Source: Agelaius tricolor (Eukaryota; Chordata; Aves; Passeriformes; Icteridae). Taken from it: a stretch of 64,000 bases of DNA. How positions within the stretch are numbered: position 1 is the stretch's first letter; every line of letters starts with the position of its first letter. Shown here in pieces: positions 22,643 to 36,104 of the stretch. The notes under the pieces are model-generated. The model had not been told where the DNA came from. It worked only from the letters and a program-made list of their open reading frames with translations, and ran no database searches. Location of the stretch: assembly GCA_023055355.1 (NCBI GenBank), contig JALJCS010000024.1:11299501-11363500 (forward strand), read 5' to 3'. The translations under genes and the position numbers were made by a program.

Positions 22643-25600
22643 TTTTTTTCAAAGGCTGTCTTTACAGCAACAACAAGCAGTTACATGTAGGAGGAAGTAC
22701 TTATTTATCTGATTTAAATGAACATAATCTGGCTTCACTAATTCGTTTCTGGCAATAATTAGCATGTTGCTCAATTTATTTTAATAGCACATTCATTTGA
22801 TTCCTGATCTTGCCAGAAATGCAACCAGAAGCTTCACAGTAACAAAATATATCTCTAATAGAAGCTGCCAAAGCACTCTGTTAAGACAGTTATTAAGGAA
22901 ACTATTTGCATTGGTTTATTAAGTGTAACTTTGTGAAAGTTATAATATCTAACTTTCACCCAGAAACAGAAATTACTAATGCAGAAAAAAACATGCAGTG
23001 TGTGGAATTAGGCAAAAAAAAAAAATACAGTTGCTTTATAGGGACTCTATAGATTTTCTTAATTGAGAAGAAAACTGTTAAACAAGGCAGGCTCAAGGCA
23101 AAAGCCACCACCCAAGGTGTCAGGCTATTCCTAGGACCCTCATCCCATGAAATTCACAGGTTTCAAGATATGATAGACGCTTGCTGGAGCAAAAACAGAC
23201 TATGGAACACAAGCTTATCCCTTGGATAAAACTTTTCAGCAGAAACCTTTTAAAAGCAGAAGATCATAGGAAGAATCAAAGGCAACTCACAGAGCTGTTC
23301 CTTCACGGAGTGTGGGTTTGAAGCTAGCACAATGCCCAGGTGGATTCCCCCGTAAAACAAATTTTTGCAGCTTTGCTAAATGCTCCACAAAGCTGTCTGA
23401 AGATCAGAGGCACTGGTAGGTTGAAATGGTGCAAGTGGACAAATATTCTGTGGGGTTTTGGTGAGTTTCCTGTGGATGGCCACAACAGCCCTGGCACCAA
23501 TCAGCTCTGTGAGATATTCATCCTTTCCTCTCTAAGAATCTATCTCAAAGTGAACTAAGACAGACAACATGCTCTCTCATGCTCATCTGCCTTAACCCAT
23601 ATTCAGCAGCTCTGTCTGGGTGGCAATAGCTATTTCAAATGTTAACACACAGAAAAAAAAATTGTTTCAATAGGCAGCTACTTAATTTTAATGGGGTAAA
23701 ATATATCTCCTGATTTTAAATTTTCTCAACTTCTAAAGCTTTTCAAAGAGCTTACATATTATTTCAAGGTATGTTTGACTATTTTGATTATCTATTCCTT
23801 AAAACTAAATTAATATTTTGGGAACAATGTCCTTATACTTACATCATGGTTTCAAGAGATTTCAGTAAACCTTTTTACATATGTATAAGACTATTTTGGA
23901 GAACATGAAGAATGTTTTTCCCTTGTATTTTAAAACATAAGACCTATATGTAAATAGGAAATATGTATGAGGTTTCTAAAGATATACTTCATTGAATATT
24001 TTTTCATATTAAAAATAACATTTGGTAAAAAATGTCGTTGCTGTGGGAAAAAATGTACATCCTGAAAACATCAGTCTATAGTGTACAGGAATGGTGTCCA
24101 AGCACAAGAACATTGGCAGCATTTTAGAGAGCCCAGAAACTAGAATGCATGGGGCACTAACAGTATAGCCCTAAAAAATCTTGCTGATAGAATTTATGAT
24201 ACAAATACGTCTGTTGTAAGCTTACCCCCCTTTCAATAGCTTTTATGCTGGCTTATTGTATTTCTCAGGGAAAAAAAGTGCATTTTATCTGAAAATATGC
24301 TTTCCATTCAAGAAATCAGTCAAAAATAGAATAGGTATTTCCAATTCTCAATCAAATCAGCCTAAGACCCACAAACCAATTGATACTTTTTCTGTGTTTG
24401 CAAAGTATGCTATATTTTTATTTGGGATTTTTACTGCAAACATTTTAAACCATAACATTGAGTGCTCTGTGCATAAATAAAATATTGTAATTAAAATATT
24501 GCATGGAACCATCATTATGATAAATGAACACATTTATAATTATTGTCTGTAAAACTGCAGAGTGCCAGTTTAGCATAAACTGGAGTCAACATGAGTCCTA
24601 TTATTCTCATTAATTGTTGCTACAGAGAATGAAGATGCACACTATGGCTTCCTTTGTAAAACACCACTGCCAATTCAGTTTCTTCTTCCTTTTATTGCTG
24701 TGCTATGGGAAGTCCTTACCGTCCTGCTGAGGAGGAGTAGGTACAGGAATTCTTAGGAAGAATTTTGGTGGAGTGATGACACCAGTAGTGTCTGTTGCAG
24801 GATGGACCTTTGTGGTGTACATTGCAGAAATGCCTCCACATCTGCTTGGTTTGTGTTCAGGTCAGGGTTTTTGTCTGTTTTTTGGCTGAAGCAGTAATAG
24901 CGTGACTTTTGGTTTTGTTCCAGAAGTCTGTTCTTGCTCATGTTTTGCAGAACAGAAAGTTCTGGAGCTGTGAGGCAGTTTCTGAGGGACAGTGTTTTTG
25001 TGCTGTGCTTATGACTCCATGGCTGTGGTATTCTTTTGCTGAGACTTACTTGCTTTAATTGTTGATAAAAATAATTTCAGTTCATCTACATCTGCTTGCA
25101 GACTCTGTTAACACTGGGACCCAGTAATAGTTCAGCTGAAGAAAAAGTGGGGCAAAAAACCCCAGCCATTCTGAAACAGTTTGTTTTGAAATTTTTGAAA
25201 TCAAAAATTTGTTAGACTAAGTTCAGAAAGTTCACAAAGGTACCATTTATAAAACAATTATTTGGTTACGAGTGAACAAAGATTCCTGAATGACCTTTAA
25301 TGCAAAATGTTTGTGAGAAATATGTGCCTTTTTATGGCTGAACAATAAGGTAAATGCTACTGCTGTGGAGTGGCCAGTCTCACAATTTCTTTGTGTAACC
25401 AGCATTCCAGGAACAGACATTGACAAAAGCTAAAATGTGCAAGAACTGACCTCCTGTTTCAATGAGAGGAATTTGAAAAATCTTACTTCCCTAGAAAATT
25501 TCTCAGTGTCTTGAAATGGTTAGATTTTAAAAACATTTAGTCCCTCAAAGTCTCTTTTCTTCAGAAAATGTTGCTTTAGCTTTATAATTAACATCAGTAG

Positions 25601-28323
25601 TACTTTGCCTAGTAAATGGTACATTACTGCTTTAATACCCAAGCTGTTCACTGTGGGAAAATGTCTCATTTACAGTGGAGGGACTCAATGGCTGTGTCTT
25701 TGTGCCTCTGAAAGTGCAGCATCCCAGGACAGATGTAAACACAGCATGGCTCACCTCCTGCCAGCTTTCCATCTGCATGGCTGCCTTGGTGGAGCTGCAG
25801 GCTGCCTGGAGACAGGCTCAGTGCACGCTGGGCAGCCTTGGACCTGCAATTTCCCCTGTGCTGGAAAGGAGGCTTCCTGTCCCTGGTAGAGCCACTCTTG
25901 CAGCCCTCCCATACTGAAGAGCTGAGGCTTGATATGGCCAATAGAAATGCCCTTTCATGAATTAAAAAGGCAAAGATCATTTTTCTCTATGAGTCAGAGA
26001 GAAGAATGGATTGTACTTTGCCTTTTCTGGTTGGGAGAATATTGACTTTTCAGTGTTACAGGACATTCTCTTATCTGTTTACCCCCTTTTATTCTTGGAT
26101 GAAGAATTAAATGTCCTACATTCACATCTCCAATTTACTTCATTTAATTTCTGCATCTTCTGTTTTTCTGTTTAGTCAATTACCATGTTAGTCATGACAG
26201 CATGGGAATATCCCTCACATTCTTAAATACTACAGGCAGCCACCAGCACAGGATGAAATGCCAGAATCACTGAACTTGTTTTCTAACAATACAATTATAA
26301 TGGGAAGGCAAACACAAAAAGACGGTGTTTACAACAAAATTTGGATGATGAATACACTTAGCTTTGAGATAAATGGAATGAAAACTTGTTTTTCCAATTT
26401 CAGTGAAAGGTTATAAAGAAATTTAAAAGTATGAGTGCTTAACAGGAACCTCCTGTCTTAACCTGGGTTCATACAAACCCTGTGCTGAGGAAAGGAATTA
26501 GTGAATGGCAGGGCAAGACCTATTATTTATACACTGTTTATGCTTGTGCCCCTACAGATTACATCCTGTCTGACAGATATTGTCCTTGTGTTTTGGTCAG
26601 GGAAAAAAACCCACAACATTTGCCCATCCAATTTTTTTCCAAGCTATGTTTTGATTATGGATATTTTTATGGGTAAATCCATAAAGGACTTTCTAGTATA
26701 TGTGGAACATGTTTATTCAGCATCTCCTCCCTGAAGCAATAAGAAGGTGCTTGTAGCATTACAGAAGTGTAATTAAACATTTCTAGGAAGGTTATTTTTC
26801 AATCACTTATAGACAGTTCTCACCGTACTTTTGCTCATAATACTGCTTTGAAAAGCAAAGTATGCCCCTCTATTTACAAGGCATTTTGCTGACTTCTCAA
26901 TTTTGTTTTTATACATTCCTCAGTGTCACTTACAAGGCCAGAACCTCCTGTATGAAATGCTAATATAAATAAGGCTGGTGTATCCAATGGGGAAGCTCTG
27001 TGTGCAATGTGCCTCTGCAATTCTTTGAATGGAGATCATGTCCATACTAAAATGTCTATGTGTTACCAAGGTCACAGACTCTACAGTAATAGATCAACTC
27101 TGTCAATATAAATGAGGTTAGAGCATATCTTTTTAATCCAAATGTATTCTTCTTCAAAGCTAAATTAAAAGACCATTATTCCAGGGAAGCCTTATGGGAG
27201 CCTTTGCTTAATTACTGATCAGGTGAGGTTGCAGTACAGTATTATTTTTCTTGACCAGAATAAATTTTGCTATTTTTACACCAGGACACTATACTTTGAT
27301 CAAATTTATTAATATTTTTTGTTTCCTTTCCATTGAAGTTATCCCCTTTTCTCCAAGTTGATTAGAAATATGATATTTGCATATAGCAAAAAAATGTCAG
27401 TCTGTGAGGTACAAAAATTTACTGAAAAAATGGTAAAGGTTTTGACTGGTAACAAATCAAGTTTTCATTGCTGATTATGCTCATTTGCATGGGCTTTGTT
27501 TAATTTTATTTTGTTTTCCCAGAGACACAAGCTTTGAAATTTGCATACTGTGCTGTCAAGAAGTGTGACTTAAATCAGATGGAAGTTTCAGCACTGTTTA
27601 AGAAATAAAAACCTATCAGGCCTGCTAAACAATGAAAGTAATATCTATTAATATTTTATTCCAATTCAGCTTCCTGTAGAATATACTAATTAAAACCAGC
27701 ACAAATCATTATAAGCTTAGGTACTTTCAACCTAGGTATCTTTTTGTACTCAGCCTGTGGGTTTAAATTGCAGAGTTATCAAATATGGGTTTGGGTAAAA
27801 GCTGCTGACATCAATGCATTTGTGGAGTAAGTATGTTCAGATTAGTTTGTGTAAATTGCAAGAATATCTCTCTAATAAAGTTTGAGGTTGGGGAAAAGTT
27901 CAATGGTACATTTCAATTAAACCCAAAGATATCTTTGTGAAATATTTCTGAATTCCCCAACAACATGAGCATACTTTTGGAGCAGAATGGTGTTAATGTG
28001 GGATTGTCAAAAGGATCAGCTAAACACTCCTGATTCCTCTGCCTCAAAAAATACTCAACCCCTACTTTATTTCTGCCTCTTCCAATTCAGCTGATATGGT
28101 GAGATAACATTTAGTGTCTTGTTTCTAATTGGTACATGTTGGGGCTGAGTTGTTGGGGCAGTTGCTTTCCTGTATCTCTTCTTTCTGCTGAGTTTCAATG
28201 TCATAATCACACTGCCCAGGCTTTACATGTCATAGTATGTCTTTTCAGTCTTTTCAATTTTCATAAAATAGACTCAACCTGAACTCCAAATTCCCAAATT
28301 CCAGAGATGATAAGCATGATTTC

Positions 28324-28344
28324 TTTTTTTTTTTTTTTTTTTTT
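28324..28344. repeat. Run of 21 T
   Basis: An uninterrupted T tract followed by GCTTCTAG, so the whole looks like a polypyrimidine tract with a splice acceptor. Chance low-complexity sequence is equally possible. Confidence 0.95.
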
Positions 28345-29724
28345 GCTTCTAGTGCCTGCTCTGAAACGTTTGCATGTGGAGGGGTTTCAAACAGTTTAAA
28401 TTAGCCCCCCTGTATGTTGTGTGCCTCAGTATCAAGTACTGAAGACATAAACACAATATTTCACCAAGGTAGCACTGATTTTACACTGTCCATCATGGAT
28501 GCCCAGCTCTCCTCCTGCATTAACCTGTGCAGTGCAGAGGACCACACTGATCCTAGGGTGACTTTCTGCCACCCTGAGGAGCTCTGGGCTTCTGACAGCT
28601 GCAAAAAGGGTCCAGTGGGACTTGCTGCCTGTCCCAAAGCCACTGTGTCCATCCTGGCACAACAGACCTTCAGCCAATTTTGGCTCAAGGCTCAGCAGGA
28701 AGCACAAGTCAGGAACCAAGCCAAGATACTGTGGGCAGGACCATCACTTTTCCTTGTGAGCTTCAAGGCTTCTTGGGCTGAGCTGTCTGGTTGAGAAGCC
28801 ATTATCTCTCACTGGATTCCTGCACACATCCCCTTATATTCAGTGCTTTCTACTGGAATTGGCACTTATCTGATATTCTGCTCAGAAAGAAAAACCAATG
28901 GCTGAGAGTGATTTCTGGGCACTGCTTTCCTTTTGCATGACTACCACTTAATTTTAGAATGTTTTCTTAAAAAAATTAACATATTTCACACTTGTGTCTG
29001 ACCCAAGACTGAGTACGTCAAAATTTTACTTTGAATTGAACAAGTTCAACTGTGAGTTTGCCAATTTTAGAAATAGAGAATTTAGAAGAAACTCACACTG
29101 AGCTGAAAAATTTGAAGACCTCTGCATATGCTTATCTTTTTTGTAAGGTACTTTTTTAAAATTTAATCTTTTTGTGGTTGGCCATATTTCCTGGAACAGG
29201 TAACTAGAGTTCAGCTTTCTGCTTGTTAAAAAAATAAAAATGAATTAATTGTAGAGCTTAGCAAATAGATTCTCATTTACATAAAAAGTAGAACACATCA
29301 CTGGATGGTGGTACATGAAGGATACTAAAGATATATGGTAAACTACATCTAACTGTGTATTTTAATCTCTGAAAGATTGTATAAATATTCAACTTTAGAA
29401 AAGTTTTCTGGAAGTTGCTCTATCTGTACTCATAATTAAGATATGCTGTAATTTTTGTGTGGGCAAATTTATTCGGATTCTTATTTGAATTCTCTTTTCC
29501 CCAATTTAATTTCTTGTTTAGATTAAAAACAAACAAAAAAACCAAAACAAAACTTTAAGATGCCCTGCTAGATACATTCAGTGAGTGGGATTTGCTCAGA
29601 AATAGTTCATTCTTTCTTGGCTGTTAACTTTGCCCCTCATCTTTTTGTGTCGTGTTATTGGAAACCTGCTTTGAAGAGTGAGTATTTACTTGACAGATTT
29701 CCTATGGCATGATTGCTGTGGTAT

Positions 29725-29830
29725 TTGAGCACTGGATAAACATTATCTAATAAATCCTCACAGCACCCTTGGGAGGTGAAGGCATGCTATTATCCAAATT
29801 TGACTGATGAGGGATTCAGGTGAAAACTTC
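29725..29830 (+). mobile_element. MIR-like ancient SINE remnant
   Basis: The core of an old tRNA-derived CORE-SINE (MIR group) is visible on the plus strand: GAGCACTGGATAAACATTAT, CTAATAAATCCTCACAGCAC, GGGAGGTGAAGGCATGCTAT, TATCCAAATTTGACTGATGAG. Order and spacing fit the MIR core, which spread before the amniote radiation and is known from bird genomes as sparse remnants. Similarity beyond 29830 is doubtful, though the following 70 bases may be its decayed 3' part. Recognition is by eye and needs a profile search. Confidence 0.6.
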
Positions 29831-31439
29831 CATTAATTTTGGGAGTCCACTCAGTACAAGTCACATCTCCCTGTTTCTAGACCCTTTGCTGTGGAGCTGG
29901 GACTTGGGATGTTGGAGGACCCTGCAGAACTCTGCAAGGAGGGAATTTTTAGAGTCACTGCTGGCAAGATACATCTAGAAATCACTCAGAAATCTTGCAG
30001 CTCAGGTCATCTAAGCACCTATAGATCTGTGAGACTGCTTAGTTTGCAGAAATCTTCAAAATTCAGCTATTTTTTGCCAGTAGAAAATGTATCTATATAT
30101 AAACACCATTTTTCTGTCATAGACTTTCTTTAAACTTTGAGTGCTGGAATACTAGATTTCTACATGAAATGGTGAAAATTATTCTCACATGGTTAAAATG
30201 CATTTAAAGGTGTACACGGGCAAAATATTATAATAATTCTTAGTATCCACCTGAGAAATAACTGAGTCATTTGGGCCAAGGCAGGAAATCATTAAAATAT
30301 TTTTCTTGGTTTTCTCTAAGTGAAGTAGGAATATAAAAACTATAAGGAATCGATTAGTAATAGTACATACAGAAATCTGATCATATTTTAGTAGCACCAG
30401 GAAAAGAAAGATTCTGTTAGTGAAATTGCTCTATTTAAGCAATTAATCATATTTGCATATATATGAATGTAGGTATTGTGTATCACCTTTTGTTTACACT
30501 GACTGGCCAAATGTTAAATGCAATATTTAAGATTTTTACATTATTTTTAATTAATTTAATATAATTAATCAGGTTAAACACCAGTAGTCCATGAGAACTT
30601 GTTTGATATTTATATCACAGCTTATTAGGCATAATACATAAGATCAAGGACTTTGGTAATTGGAAAATAAATGCTTACTACATGTAACAATGAATTGATT
30701 TTTCTGCAGTGAAAATGACATGGAGAAAGCAGAATTACTCTTCTTAAGTTATAAAATTGTGGAAAATGATTGTTTATGCCATCCTCACTGGAGAGTAAAT
30801 TTATTTCCCTATATCAACCTACATGATTAACTAATTAATTAATTTACAAAATATACTAATTGGGAGGCTTAGAGGGTGATACTTCTCTATGTCTTACCCT
30901 TTCCCACAGCTCAGCTCTGCTGCTTTTGGAGGGTGAGAACCTTTGCCCCACTCGGAACCTAGAAATGTGTCATGGCAAAACACCTATTTTCAATACTTTA
31001 CAAGCATTTTGAAAAATCCAAAAGCATGAAATTTTTAATCCTTATCTTAATGCAGAGCTACAGAGCTTGTGGGGGATGTGCTTGCAGGTCCTGGTTTCCC
31101 TGGGGCTCAGAAATAAAAGACATGCCTGATAATAATCCAATTCAAGGAGTTCAAACCCAGGAAGATTCTCCAGTCTTATTCTTCCTTTCAAACCATGATC
31201 ACAAGCCAAAAAATGTCTTCCAAAAGATGAGGCAATTCTGTTCTGGAGAAATGTATCTAATCTTACTTTACAGGTTCAAGGTGTTAGTAAAGCTAAGTTG
31301 ATGAACTATTTAATCGGTGTAATTTCTCTGAAATGTCATCTTTTGTGAAATTTCAGCTACTTTGAAGTTCAGTTGCCTAATTTCCATTTCTAGTCATTGG
31401 ATCTCGTTATGTCATTGTCAGCAAGGTTCAAAGGCCTCC
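29831..31439. other. Very AT-rich unique DNA
   Basis: No gene seen. The part around 30530-30860 is dominated by ATTAATTAAT-like words. One 109-codon plus-strand frame (30972-31301) has no recognised motif. Confidence 0.55.
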
Positions 31440-31650
31440 CACTATTTCATGTATTCATGATCAAGCACTTATTTTATAAATTGAGCTCTTTAAGACTCAT
31501 ATAATAGGGTTTATTTTTCTTATACTTTCATTCATTATTTTGGCCCTCCTTTGAACTGCCTTTGCATTTTCACATCTTTCATCTGTGGACAACAGAGAAG
31601 ATACAGCATTGCTTGCACTGCTCTTACTAACACTGGATGTGGTCCATAGC
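31440..31650 (-). mobile_element. Probable old CR1/L3-like LINE trace
   Basis: Reading the opposite strand, the string TTGGCCCTCCTTTGAACTGC, with CACATCTTTCATCTGTGG after it, resembles the block of CR1/L3-type LINEs where a GCCCTTCTCTGGAC-like segment precedes an ACATCTTTC segment. An upstream GAGCTCTTTAAGACTC piece is also in the expected order. Divergence is high, no reading frame survives and the boundaries are guesses. Confidence 0.35.
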
Positions 31651-34600
31651 TGTTCATGGCCAGATCCTCTAATTAGCCGTCGTTAGCAGAGTCTATTGTG
31701 AACTGTTAGTACTACAGACAATCATTTCCATGTTAACTTTTCTATAATGTTCCCATAATATGCAAGGAAATACCCCTTGAGGGCTCTAGTTCTCTACAAT
31801 GTACTCATTATTTTGCAAGCAAATCTACAGGTGAACTTTTTATGTTTATTATTTCTCTGCATTTGCATTATATATTTAATATGCTAACGTGCATCTGTAA
31901 ATTATTTTAATCTCCAGTATATAATGCTGCCCTGCATACTACAGAAAAGGTCACTTTTCTAACATGGGAGTGCAAATGCTAAAAACACCTACCATCATAT
32001 TAAATGAGAGCAAAAGTGTTTAGCAAACCAAATGAGAACTAGTTCTTCAGAGTAAACCAGAATAGGAAGTGTGTCAGTGTCTCTTTATGCTGAGGTCTCA
32101 CATGTGGTTTCAGCTTTTTCTTTTGTTATTCATATTTCTTTTACACATTTAGTTCTTCATATCACTTCTGGGCAGTTACTAAAGCAGTTTTCATCTTGGC
32201 ATATGCTTCTTATTGTATACATGGTCCATCCTGCTGGCTGGGTGTAACTCATTAGGACCCTCCACCAAAAGCCAACCCTTCACAAAAACCAGCAATTTCT
32301 GAACTTCATGAGGTGACTGAGGAGACAAATACATTGAAAATGTTTTCTAGGACTTTGATGCTTTGAATTGAATGATTGTGTCAAATGTGTTTATGAATGT
32401 ATGTCAGGAGCACACACCAATGAGCAGTATTTTACTTTCCCAGTACATATATAATTTAAATGCAGATGGCTGCTTCACATAGCACATAGAATGATTCTGA
32501 AAAGTAATGAAATAGGGTTAGAAAAGAGCAGGTTTTTTAAGAGAGATGGTTGCATGAAGATTTCTCTGAAATAGTCTGCAGGGTGAGAACTGACTTAGAG
32601 CAAGGAACAGTGTTGCTGGAGGAAGGCTGATCACAAGCTACCTTCTAGTAAATACTTTGCTCCACTACTGCTGTGTTTATGCAAAGGACTGATTTGGATA
32701 ATACCAATTTTTTTCAGTATATTTTTTCCAAACAATGGTTCTGGGCACTCAAATCATCATTTTTATGAGTGGCTGGAATTTTAAAAATAACAGATACATC
32801 TGTTTCACATAATGTAATATAGTGTGTTGGGATTCTCAACTGGAATAGTCACCAAAAACACAGTCACCAAAAAAGAAAGCTCCTTAGTTGTGTGCCATCA
32901 TAAGACACCATGGTGTTAAGTATTGTAAGAAAAACAACATCTTATAGACAAGAAGACAGTGACTCTCAATTTCTTAGAAGTTATTGCTTGTGATGATTAA
33001 TCTCTGGTGTGACTGTGTTTTTTATTATGAGAAGAAGCATAGCAAAGCCTCACAATTCTAATTCATTTTTACATCTTAATTCTTCTGTCTTTAAATATCT
33101 GTTTCTACAATTTCCTAAAGAATCACTAAGGATACATTATATAGGGAAAATAAAATAAGAAGTAATGTTTATCATGTCTTCAAGAGAAATACTTTTGTTG
33201 AGATTCAGATAAGCTTTTGTTTTTAAAAAGCGTTATTCATATTTGTCTGGAGCTTTCTTCCTCATTCTGGTTTACAGGGACTATGCCAACTTAGATTTGG
33301 CTTGTTCACTGCATATAAACAAACTTTTATATAATTGAGACTGGCAGAAGTATTTGTCACATTTTATTCTGATTTTATATATTTGATTCCAAACATTCTG
33401 TTATGATGATTGAAATGCTATCATTGCACTCACTCCTGCCAGTTCTCATGAGTAAGTCTTGTAACACATTTTATTTGTCTTTAACAGGCCACAGCCCCCC
33501 GAATCACATGGTTATGTGAGATTCAGCTTTCCTTTACATGGGAATTATGTTTCTAACCCTCAGAGGAAAAGCTTGAACATATAAAGCCTATACCTAAAAA
33601 AATATTCAAACACTCCTGGAATAAACAATGAGTGTGCTTTTTTTTACACCCCATCCAAAATACTTCTAAGTGCTTCAGCTCTAGAATGGCCTTGTTTAGC
33701 AATGTTGCCTTGAATGTCCAGATTTGAAGACCAGTGGGATTGCCTGCAGAGGTTCTAACCCCTCCTGCATCCTCCCTGCTGGGGCTTTGTGGTGGACAAG
33801 AAAATGAGGGGTGGCCTGAGGGCTTGAGCATAGAGCTGGAGCTGAGGTTAGAGTGGGTTTACTCTTGGTGTTTTATATATAGAAGGGCAGGGATAAGCAG
33901 AAATAAAGGTTTGGAGAGGGAAAACAAGGATGAAGGATGGATCTAGGCAGAGCTGGAAACAGAAAACCTGAAAAGATTAGTTTAAAACTATTCAGTTTTA
34001 CCCCTACTAAAATTAGCCAGCCTTGACATTTTGTTCCTTTTGCTTTGAATCAGGCTGCATTTACAGGCACCTCTACATTATTCAAATGCAACCTATTTTC
34101 CAGTGTTTTCAAACAACTGTTCCTAAGGAGTTGTCAGAAAATAATGAGGATCTTTTTAGCCAGCCTTATAGTTATGCATTCCTGCAGCTGAGGAGCTTCT
34201 GTGCTAGAATGAAAAATTTCTTGTTGGCAACCTGACTTAAGGGGGACAACTAATTGAAAATTTGATAGAGAACAAATTCAAAGAGCTGTAGATTAAAAAA
34301 AGGCTAATACTTTAAATAGCATGATATGTCTTCACCCAAAAAGCTGCCAAATGGCTCAAGTTTATATGAAATTAATGGTAAGGATAGAAGCAACCTTTAT
34401 CCCCCACTCAGGAGAGAAAGAAGTATCTGGAAAGAGTACATAGAAATTAGTTTTACTTGAGTGGGACTCAGGCTGAGCAAGAATTAGTTGCACATTCAGT
34501 CTATTTGAATATCACAGGGAAATTTAACTTTTTAATAAACATTTTTCTAAAATAAATCCAGAGCCTTGGAGTTTGTGGTTGTGGTCTCAGATCAATCTTA

Positions 34601-36002
34601 AGACAGACACTTCTCTGTGTTTGCATGAAATGTCACCATGAGTGAAATGCAATGCTGCACCATGACTGAAAAGTTTTAGGCACATTATATTATCTTCCAA
34701 ACTATGGGCTATAGGATAACAATTTTTTTCCTGATAGCTGCTTATTCAGCAGGAAATTTAAGTTCCCATTTAACTACTAATAATGTGAAGCAGATAACTA
34801 GTTGCTTGTTAAACAGGAAGACTGGGCATACAAGAGTCTGTTAGGAGAGGTCCATTTGTCTTCATTGTTTGGAAGAAAAAATCTGGAATGTTTCTTTACA
34901 ACAGATTACATGGTTATGGCTAGAAGATTAAAGAAATCCTCACCTTGCTGCAGAAAACAGAGTATTATTACTTTATCATTCTGGAAAATCCTCAGTTTCA
35001 CTGTGAATTGTTATCACAACGTCCCAAGATTAACTTTTCATAACTTTTCTCCATCATTGACAGTTCTTTGCCAAAATATGGCCCCAGGTGGATGTGGGTG
35101 TGTGTGTGTTGCCATTGTTATCTACTTGCTTTTTGAGTGATCAAGTCTGGTTTTCTTCAGAAATTCAAAAGAATTACAATGCTCAACTTCTTCTTTCTCA
35201 TTAAATTATTTCCCAAAAAAGGTCCTTATGTAAATTTTGTTGCTGGTTAGTGGGAGCAAGAATGTTTTCTAGAATCTTACCTGAAAATAAGAAATTGAAA
35301 TGCAGAGTGTAAGGAGAAGGTAAACAAAATTTATATTTGATGAAAATAAACAGGAATAGCTTGTATAACAAAGTCTGGGAGGAGATTCTCCATACTAAGA
35401 GTGAAAGTAACAGGGAGAGAAGAGTTATTTAAACTAAACAAAATTGTCTCAGGAATAAGTCCCTATAAGAACATGCAGTTGACTAAGTTTGGTCAAGTGT
35501 TAAAGTTAGAAGGTTATATAAAGTTTAAAGTTAGAAGGTTATATAAATCAATGAAAAGAATTTGTGTAACAGTTTCAAAGGAGAAAGCAGCTGGAGGGAG
35601 AATCTGTCATCTTTTAAATTGGGAGAAAAAAATCCTGTTTCACAAGAATCAGTTACCTGCTTCTGACAGGAATAAAAAGGGCAGAAGTGCTATGAAGTGC
35701 TTAGGGCTGGGGACACACAGATATTGGAGACCCAATTTCGTCCTATAAGGCAGAAGAAGCAAAGCCATATGTTGGACTTAATAGGAGGGAAGCTGCCAAT
35801 CTTTATCATTTTTTTAGTTTTTAAGCTTGCCTGGACACCTGCTGGAAGCAGAGGAATAAAATAATTTGTCACAGGGAAAAAAGAGGGTGTTTTTGGCACT
35901 GCAATAAATATGTCTTCATACCAACAAAAAACTCTGAAGATAACTTAAAAATTATGTGTATCATATTTGCCATAGTATTAACTAATTTTGAAATATACAA
36001 GC
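31651..36002. other. Unique AT-rich DNA, no gene seen
   Basis: No exon or repeat family recognised. The open frames at 34802-35140 (112 codons) and 35401-35748 (115 codons) lack known motifs. The second spans a local duplication and is likely random. A short GT run lies at 35094-35110. Confidence 0.55.
35500..35545. repeat. Direct duplication, 21 bp twice, period 25
   Basis: Identical 21-base blocks beginning TTAAAGTTAGAAGG lie at 35500-35520 and 35525-35545 with a 4-base spacer (AAGT). Confidence 0.95.
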
Positions 36003-36038
<36 letters not shown>

Positions 36039-36047
36039 TCTATTTTA
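36003..36047. repeat. (TTTA)8 microsatellite
   Basis: Eight perfect TTTA units (36007-36038) with imperfect flanks, directly abutting the 3' end of a minus-strand CR1 scrap. This is the usual position for a microsatellite seeded at a retroposon tail. Confidence 0.97.
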
Positions 36048-36104
36048 GAATCCTAGAATCACAGAATAGTTTGGCTTGGAAGGGACAATAAAGATCATCT
36101 AGTA
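36048..36104 (-). mobile_element. CR1 LINE 3' scrap
   Basis: TCCTAGAATCACAGAATAG, then GGCTTGGAAGGGACAATAAA and GATCATCTAGTA, form the CR1 terminus read in reverse. Only about 55 bases are present. Confidence 0.85.

Larger units (their letters stand above)
16921..29724. other. Long unique stretch, no gene seen
   Basis: Nearly 13 kb with no recognisable exon, RNA gene or large repeat. Minor structures (hairpin, small tandem duplications, simple repeats, a T run) are listed separately. Two locally GC-richer blocks, about 25666-25980 and 28414-28794, each contain overlapping open frames in several frames. None shows a known domain. Confidence 0.55.

Noticed and set aside
25189..25210. 10-bp inverted repeat AAATTTTTGA/TCAAAAATTT
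   Set aside because: Short and purely AT-rich; expected by chance in a window of this size.
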